NCBI RefSeq assembly: GCF_014207855.1
Contig: NZ_JACHKZ010000019.1
Coordinates: forward strand, 1 to 64,000
Reading direction: 5' to 3'
Length of the DNA: 64,000 nt
Origin: Comamonas odontotermitis
Lineage (GTDB): Bacteria > Pseudomonadota > Gammaproteobacteria > Burkholderiales > Burkholderiaceae_C
Shown here piece by piece: positions 1 to 7,701 of this stretch. Under the pieces are notes generated by a model. It had not been told where the DNA came from and did not search any database. It worked only from the letters and a program-made list of their open reading frames with translations. The first letter of the stretch is position 1, and every line of letters begins with the position of its first letter. The translations under genes and the position numbers were made by a program.

Positions 1-114
1 CAGTTTGTGGTGCGGTACTTGCGCCGACCCCAGTTCGTCTCACTCATCATCCGAGCCTACTACCGCTGCGGCCCGGATTTGTGCAACAAAGCCGTGCCAA
101 AGTACTGTATTTGA
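1..114 (+). CDS. C-terminal end of an unidentified protein (partial)
   Basis: An open frame enters from the left edge in frame 1 and ends at a TGA at 112-114, giving 37 residues that include FVSLIIRAYYRCGPDL. The pattern of a basic-aromatic stretch followed by YYR-x-GP loosely recalls the C-terminal tail of CFI-box-CTERM proteins, but the diagnostic CFI box would lie outside the window. It could equally be a chance open frame. It is reported only because it is open to the edge and lies on the strand opposite to the Rhs locus. Confidence 0.25.
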   Translation, partial: QFVVRYLRRPQFVSLIIRAYYRCGPDLCNKAVPKYCI

Positions 115-121
115 CTAGACA

Positions 122-215
122 GCAGGGCCGTGTTGCTTTGCACAGCTTGCTAGCTTGGATGTTTCCGCCTGGGCCGTTGCCCAAGCTCTCATTGGCGGCC
201 GGCAAAAATAGCTGA
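122..215 (-). pseudogene. Decayed Rhs-core fragment
   Basis: This stretch aligns by eye with 3641-3744 inside the intact rhs gene, in the same orientation. Shared blocks include CAGGGCCGTG at the left end and AGCT-T-TCATTGGC near the right end, with small indels between them. No reading frame survives. It looks like the remains of an earlier Rhs core copy or tip cassette at the far end of the locus. The match is interrupted and short, so confidence is moderate. Confidence 0.45.
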
Positions 216-248
216 TTCACAGCTCAGTAATATAGAGATTTTTTCAAT

Positions 249-719
249 TTAACTAATCGTAAATAAAGATCTTTCCGCGACACCTCCAAAATCGTCATTC
301 TGCAGAAATTTAGGCTCCACTCTTCCTTTAGAGAATTTCAAATTATAATAAACCTCATCAATATCATCCGATTCACATATTTCAAAATATATTGAATACG
401 AACCGACATCTATTTCAATATTTATTTTGTGTTTTGTTACCACTGACGCGATATATAAATCATTTAAGCTAACAACATCAAATGGAACAACCATCGCCCT
501 CAATGCATTTGAATCAGGGGCATAATATTCTTGCAAAGAGATATTTATTTTTGCAGCGAATGCACCGTCAACAATCGGATCGAATATAACATGTCCATGA
601 TTTATTAGAACTCCCTGAGCCACACTTTCATCATTCCATTGGACATTGCTATCCAAGAATGGTACTGATCGGACCTGAATTTGATGGTGTGATATCTGCA
701 AATCTACTTCTTGATTCAT
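249..719 (-). CDS. ComJ-like immunity protein for the adjacent NucA-type toxin
   Basis: A 156-residue acidic, AT-rich gene whose ATG lies 1 nt after the stop of the NucA/NucB-domain Rhs tip, so the two are likely translated together. The N-terminal half carries LQISHHQ, VQWNDESVAQG and a following ISF-like VIFDP segment, with VPFDVVS and a GSYSIYFE strand later. This order matches ComJ (PF11033 family), which in Bacillus inhibits the competence nuclease NucA. The gene position, small size and toxin pairing fit an immunity role in the cytoplasm. The family call is from remembered ComJ sequence and was not searched. The gene is much lower in GC than the flanking chromosome, as is usual for toxin/immunity cargo. 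Confidence 0.72.
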   Translation of the reverse strand: MNQEVDLQISHHQIQVRSVPFLDSNVQWNDESVAQGVLINHGHVIFDPIVDGAFAAKINISLQEYYAPDSNALRAMVVPFDVVSLNDLYIASVVTKHKINIEIDVGSYSIYFEICESDDIDEVYYNLKFSKGRVEPKFLQNDDFGGVAERSLFTIS

Positions 720-720
720 G

Positions 721-1428
721 TCATTCTCCTATGCGCACTCTGATTTTTGTACCATCTGGCAAATCTTGCAATATATTCCCAATACTTGAGCCTGCTCCAC
801 GATTATCTGATGGATCAATATGTCTAACACTGGCACCTTTCCCTCCCTCTTTAAAGACAGCCATAGGCCATTCGTCTCTATCTTTTTGTGGAGCAGTTTT
901 TATTCCTTTAAGACTTGCTCGCCTGTTGGTATTGGCGCCACTTCGGTCAATAGTTACTATATCTGGATGCCCCGCTTTAATTGCGTCACCAATATGACCT
1001 GCCGTCTGCGGATATTGGCCTTTCGAAATAGTTAAATCATAATCATGAGTATTTTCATTTGATTTGGTTAGAGTGCACCCAAGCAGACCTATTGGATCGA
1101 TCCAAGTAATAGGATTAGGCGAATAACTCCCTAAATTGATTCCTCCAGCCAACCCAATCGGATCAGGGCAGATGAACCGCCCTACATCCGGGTCATAGTA
1201 CCGGAATGTGTTGTAGTGCAGCCCGGTGTAGCGGTCAAGGTACTGGCCTTGGAAGCGCAGGTTTTGCTGTTGATCGGCTTTGGCGGGACTGTCGCCTTCG
1301 TCGAGTTTGTGAACCGGGCTGCCTGCAAGTGTCTTGACTTCCCACTCTTCGGCAACCGTTGATCCCCAGGTTTTGTAGCTGGCCTGCCAGATCACCTGCC
1401 CTTGGGCATTGGTCAGCTCTTGCGGCAT
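721..1428 (-). CDS. Displaced Rhs C-terminal tip with NucA/NucB DNase toxin domain
   Basis: A 235-residue ORF. Residues 1-116 copy the end of the Rhs core, including the RYYDPDVGRFICPDPIGL block and a closing IDPIGL. Residues from about 118 form a new toxin domain with DEWP (185-188), GKGASVRHI (196-204) and SDNRGAGSSIGN (207-218), the signature of NucA/NucB deoxyribonucleases. Upstream of the ATG the core homology continues in frame for about 11 codons (FYCFLTNQVG against VYYFHTDQVG) and then meets a TAG. The module therefore has no N-terminal delivery region of its own. It is best read as an orphan tip that was displaced when the current tip was acquired, or as a silent cassette able to recombine back. 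It is followed directly by its ComJ-like immunity gene. Confidence 0.85.
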   Translation of the reverse strand: MPQELTNAQGQVIWQASYKTWGSTVAEEWEVKTLAGSPVHKLDEGDSPAKADQQQNLRFQGQYLDRYTGLHYNTFRYYDPDVGRFICPDPIGLAGGINLGSYSPNPITWIDPIGLLGCTLTKSNENTHDYDLTISKGQYPQTAGHIGDAIKAGHPDIVTIDRSGANTNRRASLKGIKTAPQKDRDEWPMAVFKEGGKGASVRHIDPSDNRGAGSSIGNILQDLPDGTKIRVRIGE

Positions 1429-1439
1429 ACCTACCTGGT
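1151..1439 (-). repeat. Rhs core 3'-end direct repeat, orphan copy
   Basis: This 289-bp segment is nearly identical to 2698-2986 in the intact rhs gene, at a constant offset of 1547 bp and in the same orientation. Identity breaks sharply at the left end, just after the PDPIGL codons, where the toxin tips begin. At the right end it fades by about 1460. The few differences include tgtagcgg against tgtcgcgg. Such a block gives homology for swapping tips or deleting the DNA between copies. Confidence 0.9.
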
Positions 1440-1584
1440 TGGTTAAAAAGCAGTAGAACTAATTTGATCGCTATTATTGCCAAGCTGTACTGCCATCATG
1501 TCTCTAGTCCTCGATGCGCAGGGTTTACGTCTTCTGTCTAATGATTCTAAAAAAACAAAATCGCTCAATTCTTAATTCCATTTA

Positions 1585-2226
1585 TTACTTCATTAGGCCC
1601 AATTTAACCAACTCATTAAAAATAGAATTCACTTTATCCATCTCACCCGGTCTAGGTTGAAATTTATCCTTCAATAGCTTGACTTTTTCATAAGCAAACT
1701 CTATCTTGCTCAAATCATTGTTCTTAATTGCATATCCAATCATAAAAAGAACAAACTGCATATATGGCTGAGACGGCCATTTCCAGTGGAAAGAGCTCAT
1801 ATTCTTCTTTACCACATTAGATTCATCAGAGTATGGCTCATAAAAGATGGATTCAGTCTCTTTGATTTTATCTCTAAAAAAATCAATCAGCAACTTCACA
1901 TCAGATTCTACTGTTAATTTAAAAGAGCTGAAATCAATATTCCTGGAAACAATTCCAACGATCAAAGGATCGTCTTGGGTAAAAATTGAATCGAGTTTGC
2001 TTTTTAAAATGGCACTATATTCGTTATAGGAAACATCCTGAGATGAATATATGGAATATTCTTCCCTGCCAGACAAATTAAAGCTCACCCCCCATGTGTT
2101 TGCGCCATTTTTTTTTCTTAGCCCATAGATTTCTGGATTACCCAAATCTTTCTCCCACCCACTCTTCTTTAATTCATCGAAGAGTAAATCACCTATTTTT
2201 TTTTGAAAATCACCCCTCTTACTCAT
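1585..2226 (-). CDS. Putative immunity protein for the Rhs tip toxin
   Basis: A 213-residue, AT-rich, Lys/Glu/Ser-rich protein starting 8 bp after the rhs stop codon, on the same strand. No signal peptide or membrane segment is visible, so it should be cytoplasmic. Aromatic-rich central residues (FHWKWPSQPYMQFVLFMIGYA) are followed by a helical C-terminus. I do not recognise a family. Position directly after a polymorphic Rhs tip, lack of homology to the neighbouring immunity gene, and low GC all support a cognate immunity role against the PD-(D/E)XK-like tip. The function itself is inference. Confidence 0.6.
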   Translation of the reverse strand: MSKRGDFQKKIGDLLFDELKKSGWEKDLGNPEIYGLRKKNGANTWGVSFNLSGREEYSIYSSQDVSYNEYSAILKSKLDSIFTQDDPLIVGIVSRNIDFSSFKLTVESDVKLLIDFFRDKIKETESIFYEPYSDESNVVKKNMSSFHWKWPSQPYMQFVLFMIGYAIKNNDLSKIEFAYEKVKLLKDKFQPRPGEMDKVNSIFNELVKLGLMK

Positions 2227-2234
2227 GGCAACTC

Positions 2235-5200
2235 CTATTTCCTTAATATCTTTCCTGTAGCAGGGTCAACAGTAACTTCAACTGTTCGTACAGGGCCTGT
2301 TGGATCTCCCTTTTTTATTCCTGTAGATGGTTCTCCTGGTCGACCCTCTACGCGTCGGCTACCCCATACTGTTCCCTCACCAGAAGCAATTTCTTTATCT
2401 CGTGCAATTTGCTTCGGGTCTCTGGTTGCATTTCCTGTCTTGGTTTCAACCTGAATAACCTCACCAGTCTTACGATCTCTAACGATAATATCCCCTTGCC
2501 TCCAATTCCCCTCTTTTGGGGTCTTTATTCTAACTTCTGTATTGATCAACTCGTATCTTCTAGAGCGACTTAGTCGATCTGCCAATTTATCTCTACCTGC
2601 ATCGCCTTGTATTTTATTATCCGAGCAATTTAATCCCCAAGGATCAATCCATCCTATCGGGTTGAATCCATAAGAACTTAAATTAATACCTCCCATTAAC
2701 CCAATCGGATCAGGGCAGATGAACCGCCCTACATCCGGGTCATAGTACCGGAATGTGTTGTAGTGCAGCCCGGTGTCGCGGTCAAGGTACTGGCCTTGGA
2801 AGCGCAGGTTTTGCTGTTGATCGGCTTTGGTAGGGCTGTCGCCTTCATCAAGTTTGTGAACCGGGCTGCCTGCAAGTGTCTTGACTTCCCACTCTTCGGC
2901 AACCGTTGACCCCCAGGTTTTGTAGCTGGCCTGCCAGATCACCTGCCCTTGGGCATTGGTCAGCTCTTGCGGCATGCCTACCTGGTCGGTGTGGAAGTAG
3001 TAGACCTTGCATAGCTGGGCTTGGTCAGCGCTTGCCGTCACCCTTTCTGTTCCGGTACCCCAGTCCTGGATTTGCAGCGCTTGCGCTTTTTGCCGCGCCG
3101 TTTCGTTCAGCGATGCCCAGTAACGGCTTTCCGCATCGTCGGCCGCAGTTTTTGAAGGATTTGAGCCTGTAGCGCCTGTCTGGCTTGCGCTGAATGCAAC
3201 ACTATTGATAGCATCTGGCGGCTGCGCATCATCTACAGTGCCCAGCCCACCTTGGTCTGTTTTCTCTCCGTCTGCATCCAGCCTTGCCAGTGGTACGTAG
3301 CTGCCGGGCTCGTACACGTAGCTGATGGTGTTGCCACCCCGCCTCTCTTCGATCAGCCGCATGCCTTCCCAGATGAAGGTGGTGGTGCCAAAGCTGTCGT
3401 GTTTGGCGACTCTGCGCCCTATGGCGTCATAGTCAAACCGTGTGGTTTGTGTTGCCTGGTGTTCGGTGCCAGGGCGTCTGGTTGTGATGACTTCGATCAG
3501 GTGGTTTTCTTCATCCCACCTGAATTGCTGTTCGGTGTGTCTACCTACAAGTTTGCGGATCAGTCTGCCATGGCCATCGTAGAAGTAGCGCTTGTCTTCA
3601 AACACCCGCACCAGGTTGTCACGCACGTAGCCGCGTTGCGACAGGGCCGTGCTGCTGCGCACTGCCTGCTGTGTAGCGGCATCCTGGATATTGCCAGCCG
3701 GATCGTAGCCAAAGCTTTCATTGGCCGCCTGCGCAAATGGCTGGCGTACACCAGCCAGAGGGGCGTGCTGGGTGTGCAGGATGCGGCCCGTGGCGTCGTA
3801 CTGGTGGCCGGTGTCGCCTTGCAGGCTGTGGCGGCTGGCTCGCAGCTCACCCACCTTGTCGTACTGCCAGGCCTTGAGCAGCCCTTGCGGGCGCTGTACC
3901 TGACTGGCGGGGTCTTGCTGCAACGCGGCCAGCGCGCTGCGCCATTGGCCTGCTGCAGCATCGTGGGGCCCAAACGGCTGGCTGGGTGTGTCGGCCGCTT
4001 GTGTCCAGGCCCCGGCAAGGCGCCCTACAGGGTCGTGGCTGTAGCGGGTGTGGGCGCGGCCCTGGCTGCGCAGTATTTCCTGGTGCAGGTCGTCACGCTC
4101 GATGTCGCAGATGAGCTGGTGCACAGCCTGCGCATCTGCGGCTGCCGTGTTTTGCTGGCTGTAGTTGACCTGGTGGAGGTGGCCCGAGCCGTAGTAGAGG
4201 TAGTTGAGCGCTCGCTTGTGCAACGGCTGATGGGGCAACTGCGGCAGCACGGTCTGCGTGCGGTTGCCCAGAAGGTCGTGCTGGTGCTGGAGTGTGTGGC
4301 ACTGGCCAGTGGTGTGGTCAATGCTCTCTTCCTGCACCACGTCGCCCATCAGGTTGTAGGCAATGCGTGTTGTGTGCAGCGGTTGGGTCTGCGGGCTACT
4401 GCCGGGGGGTGTAGTGTCTGCGGGGCCGGTGTCGATGATTTTGAGTTTGACAGCCTCCACCAGTTGGTCAAGCAGGTCGTACTGATAGCGGTAGAGGTAT
4501 TCTGCAGTTCGCTTTTCTACCAGCCTGCCCACTTTGTCGCGCACCAGCTCGATGCGACGAGGCTGTACGCCTGGCGCGGCAGCCTGGCCAGCATGGGTTG
4601 TTCCCCAACCGGGCACCTCTGGCGTCGCACCTGCGCCCGAGGTACCAGCTGCGCTGCCGATGTCATCGCCCAGCCCTGGGTGGTAGGTGACAGCAATGGG
4701 CATGCCTGTCAGGTTGTATTCAATGTCTACCTTGACACCGCCAACGCGCGTTTCCTGTACCAAGCGATCGGCCAGGTCGTAGGCAAATTCAAAGGATTCA
4801 CCGTTTTCGTTGACGAGCCTTTGCAGCCGCAGCGCGCTGTCGTACCCAAAGTTGACTTCTCGTTGCTCCTTGTCGATGGTGCGCAGCAACTGGCCGCGGC
4901 TGTTGAAGGAGAAGCCGGTGACGCGGCTCAAGGCATCGGCAATGTTTTGCAGCATGCCGCTTTCGTCGTAACCATAGTTGGTGTTGGCGCCATCTGCCGT
5001 GGTGGATGCGAGCAGGCGCCCTTGTGCATCGTGCACATAGCGCGTGACTGCGCCGCGCGCGTCCGTAGCGGTGCTCAGGTTTCCCCAGCCGTCATAGGTG
5101 AAACGCGTGGTTTTGTCAGAGCAATCGGTGTATGACGCAAGCTGGGCTCTGGGCGTCCAGGTCAAATACTTGACGCCGCCTTTGGCATCCACGATCTTGG

Positions 5201-7232
5201 TGGCAAGGCCTTTGTCGTCGTACACATACTGGGTAAGGCTGCCATCGGGCGCTTTAATGCTGGTGAGATCGCCCGAGTCGCTATAGGTGTAGAGGTAGGA
5301 TTGGCCATTGGGTAGGCCTTGGAGCCATGGCAGGCCCATGTCGTTCCAACCCGTGGCGGTAACCCGGCCAATGGGGTCGGTCACACCGCTGACGTTGCCT
5401 TTGGCGTCGTAGCGTACCAGCGAGGTATTGCCACCGGGCTCTGTGTATTTGCTGACCAGCCAGCGGTCGTTGTATTCGAGCTTCCAGTGCTGCTGCTCTG
5501 GCCGGATGGCTTCCAATAATTCGTAGTGCGGATTCCAGGTGCACAGGTAGCGTCTGCCCAGATGATCCACGACTTCGGTTCCGCCAAAGACGTCGTTAGG
5601 CCCAGGAGCCTGCGCGTCCCACTGACCCTGGAGCAGTCGATAGGCAAAATGGTAGGTTTCACCATCATTGGTCCAGTTCTTGACGACCCGGGGCCGATCT
5701 TCGAACTGCTGCCATTCGTAGTAACTCTCCAGTCCCGAAGCATGCGCGTGCATGCTCATCAGCCGTTGGGCGTTGTAGGCAAAGCGCCGTGAGATTTTCT
5801 GGGTGCGGTCAATCACATGTTGCAGCTGACCGTGGGCATCGTAGCGGTACTGCACGAGCGGCCCCACATTCTCGCCAGGTGCTGCCTTGGTGATGGCAAT
5901 GCTTTGGAGCTTGCCGCCAAGCTGTGTTGCATAGTTGAAGCGCAGAACGCGGCCGGTACTATCCGTGCATTCTTCCAGCTTCCCTGTGCCTGGTTGGCGG
6001 CGCAGCGATATGTAGTTGGCATGCCGGTCTTCGATGCGTTCCAGATCGTGAATCAGCGCATTTTGGGTAGAGTCGGCACGTGCCTGTTCTTCGAACAGGT
6101 AGTACATGCCATCGGCTGCGGACACAAAATACCGGTCGCCCTCTGTGCGGTACAGAGACAGTTGCTCTACCTCGTGGTACCACCCTTGAGCACGCGGGAG
6201 ATCAGGAAATTCGATTTCCCGCCCGCCATAGCTGATGAACTTGAGCGTACGCTCGCCATCCTGCGCCGTTTCAATCTTGAGCTGCAGGCACAAAGGAGTG
6301 CTCCAGCCTTGGCCGAGCAGCGCGTTGTCCCTCGTATCCGCACTGCTGTAGATGCGGTGCCAGTCAAGCGGCAAGGGGCCTGGCAGTGAAAAATCCACTT
6401 CAGGTTGCAAGACCTTGATGCCTGTCGCCAGATGCACCGGGTTGCCCATGACTTGCTCGACCTCGGTCAAGATACCGTTGACGGCAAAACCAACCGACGC
6501 ACCAGCCTGAAAAAGGCACGGCAGGTTTTTGGCGAGCCGCGGCACTGCAGTCAAGCACTTCCAGGCCTTTCTGAGGTTATGCAACTGCCATAACACATTG
6601 GCAACCCGCAGGATCGTAGAGACCTCGCTCGCAACATCACGAACGCGGGCCTTTGGATCTCCGATGAACACATCCGGAGAGCCACTCTCGATCCGCGCGC
6701 CACATTCGACTTTGTCTCCCACCCGAGACGCCACGCAGGTATTGACAAATACCGTCTCTGCCCCTTCGGCAATCAGTATCTGCGGGGTATGCTTGCTACA
6801 AATAACTTCATCGATCGGAGAATCGGGTGTTGCTCTTGCTGCGCCGGTGGATTCGCTGTTGATGAACACATCCTGAGAGGCAGTAATGATCTCTCCAGTG
6901 ATCTCGTATTCTTCGGGGCATATCTCGTCGACGAGAGGCTCCATGGCCTCAGCCCCTAACGATGCCCCATACACGCTGCCAGCCACTCGTGCCGCTACCA
7001 CCACCAGACCCACGGCGATCACCGCGCCGGTACCCAGCGAGATGCCGGTCAAGAAGGTACCCAGGGCCACAGCACCCGTCACCAGTGCTGCTGCGGCAAT
7101 TCCCCCCAGCATGCCACCTATGGCACCGCCGATACCGCCAACGACAAGTTTGGTAAGGTAACGCCAATTGGGGTTTTTCTGGTGCGCAATCGGATCGTGC
7201 AGCCGCGCTGCTGGGTGACTGGCTACCGACAT
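2235..7232 (-). CDS. prePAAR-Rhs T6SS effector with nuclease-like C-terminal toxin
   Basis: A 1665-residue T6SS cargo effector. Residues 8-17 (AARLHDPIAH) match the prePAAR motif AARxxDxxxH, followed by one Gly/Ala-rich hydrophobic region (about 25-95) and a PAAR-like segment (about 145-205). This layout fits class I prePAAR effectors, which need an Eag chaperone. The DUF6531 region (GNPVHLATG onward, about 265) leads into a YD-repeat Rhs cocoon closed by PDPIGLMGG and IDPWGL. The last 131 residues are the variable tip. They hold a D-x14-E-x-K arrangement (GDIIV...VETKTG), suggesting a PD-(D/E)XK nuclease. The ATG overlaps the chaperone stop by one base (TGATG). The tip has lower GC than the core, a sign of tip exchange. 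DNase activity is inferred, not shown. Confidence 0.9.
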   Translation of the reverse strand: MSVASHPAARLHDPIAHQKNPNWRYLTKLVVGGIGGAIGGMLGGIAAAALVTGAVALGTFLTGISLGTGAVIAVGLVVVAARVAGSVYGASLGAEAMEPLVDEICPEEYEITGEIITASQDVFINSESTGAARATPDSPIDEVICSKHTPQILIAEGAETVFVNTCVASRVGDKVECGARIESGSPDVFIGDPKARVRDVASEVSTILRVANVLWQLHNLRKAWKCLTAVPRLAKNLPCLFQAGASVGFAVNGILTEVEQVMGNPVHLATGIKVLQPEVDFSLPGPLPLDWHRIYSSADTRDNALLGQGWSTPLCLQLKIETAQDGERTLKFISYGGREIEFPDLPRAQGWYHEVEQLSLYRTEGDRYFVSAADGMYYLFEEQARADSTQNALIHDLERIEDRHANYISLRRQPGTGKLEECTDSTGRVLRFNYATQLGGKLQSIAITKAAPGENVGPLVQYRYDAHGQLQHVIDRTQKISRRFAYNAQRLMSMHAHASGLESYYEWQQFEDRPRVVKNWTNDGETYHFAYRLLQGQWDAQAPGPNDVFGGTEVVDHLGRRYLCTWNPHYELLEAIRPEQQHWKLEYNDRWLVSKYTEPGGNTSLVRYDAKGNVSGVTDPIGRVTATGWNDMGLPWLQGLPNGQSYLYTYSDSGDLTSIKAPDGSLTQYVYDDKGLATKIVDAKGGVKYLTWTPRAQLASYTDCSDKTTRFTYDGWGNLSTATDARGAVTRYVHDAQGRLLASTTADGANTNYGYDESGMLQNIADALSRVTGFSFNSRGQLLRTIDKEQREVNFGYDSALRLQRLVNENGESFEFAYDLADRLVQETRVGGVKVDIEYNLTGMPIAVTYHPGLGDDIGSAAGTSGAGATPEVPGWGTTHAGQAAAPGVQPRRIELVRDKVGRLVEKRTAEYLYRYQYDLLDQLVEAVKLKIIDTGPADTTPPGSSPQTQPLHTTRIAYNLMGDVVQEESIDHTTGQCHTLQHQHDLLGNRTQTVLPQLPHQPLHKRALNYLYYGSGHLHQVNYSQQNTAAADAQAVHQLICDIERDDLHQEILRSQGRAHTRYSHDPVGRLAGAWTQAADTPSQPFGPHDAAAGQWRSALAALQQDPASQVQRPQGLLKAWQYDKVGELRASRHSLQGDTGHQYDATGRILHTQHAPLAGVRQPFAQAANESFGYDPAGNIQDAATQQAVRSSTALSQRGYVRDNLVRVFEDKRYFYDGHGRLIRKLVGRHTEQQFRWDEENHLIEVITTRRPGTEHQATQTTRFDYDAIGRRVAKHDSFGTTTFIWEGMRLIEERRGGNTISYVYEPGSYVPLARLDADGEKTDQGGLGTVDDAQPPDAINSVAFSASQTGATGSNPSKTAADDAESRYWASLNETARQKAQALQIQDWGTGTERVTASADQAQLCKVYYFHTDQVGMPQELTNAQGQVIWQASYKTWGSTVAEEWEVKTLAGSPVHKLDEGDSPTKADQQQNLRFQGQYLDRDTGLHYNTFRYYDPDVGRFICPDPIGLMGGINLSSYGFNPIGWIDPWGLNCSDNKIQGDAGRDKLADRLSRSRRYELINTEVRIKTPKEGNWRQGDIIVRDRKTGEVIQVETKTGNATRDPKQIARDKEIASGEGTVWGSRRVEGRPGEPSTGIKKGDPTGPVRTVEVTVDPATGKILRK
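2698..2986 (-). repeat. Rhs core 3'-end direct repeat, intact-gene copy
   Basis: Partner of the 1151-1439 copy, inside the intact rhs gene. It spans the codons for the last part of the conserved core up to PDPIGL. The two copies flank the active tip and its putative immunity gene, so recombination between them would remove that pair and fuse the NucA tip in frame to the core. Confidence 0.9.
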
Positions 7233-7672
7233 CAGGCCCCCTCTCTGAACCTGAAGCTCTGGAGAATTTTTTGCCAGTACTCTTCGTCGGCTGCAGACAT
7301 GGTGCCGCCAGTACTGGCCGTAAAAATAAGCAAATCATCAGAGGCAGGCAGCTGCATCACCACCTGCTGCTGAAAAGTTGCGACACCGTTTTGCTTGAAC
7401 TGCAGTTTCAGCAAATAGCCCTGCAGTTTCTTGGTGGACGAGGCTTGCACCGCCATTGGCACCTGACCATTCGACTTGAAGCCACTCAAATAGGACTTCA
7501 TCTTCTTGAGCTGCCGCTCAATGAATTGCTCCAGGCTCTCGCCAGCTTCAAGCACATCGCGGGTCACCACAATGGAGATGCCGACGCCATCTTCAGGCAT
7601 CAACACATTGGTGGTGCGGTCAATGTGGGGCTTTGGCAAGTCAAGCGTGCCTTCTTGGATATGGTATTTCAT
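7232..7672 (-). CDS. Eag-type chaperone, DUF1795 (DcrB-like) family
   Basis: A 146-residue protein if it starts at the ATG giving MKYHIQEGTLDLP, which resembles the start of many DUF1795 proteins. An ATG two codons earlier (7678) is equally possible, and the open frame extends further into vgrG without support. Eag chaperones bind the N-terminal transmembrane region and prePAAR motif of Rhs effectors and load them on VgrG. The gene sits between vgrG and rhs and shares a TGATG overlap with rhs, the expected layout. It is soluble, with no signal peptide. Confidence 0.85.
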   Translation of the reverse strand: MKYHIQEGTLDLPKPHIDRTTNVLMPEDGVGISIVVTRDVLEAGESLEQFIERQLKKMKSYLSGFKSNGQVPMAVQASSTKKLQGYLLKLQFKQNGVATFQQQVVMQLPASDDLLIFTASTGGTMSAADEEYWQKILQSFRFREGA

Positions 7673-7701
7673 GAACATCAATTGGTCGTAAATATCGATC
7701 T

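Noticed and set aside
3252-5135. A 627-residue open frame on the plus strand
   Set aside because: It lies fully antisense to the rhs core. The YD-repeat protein is certain on the minus strand, and the plus-strand product has no family features.
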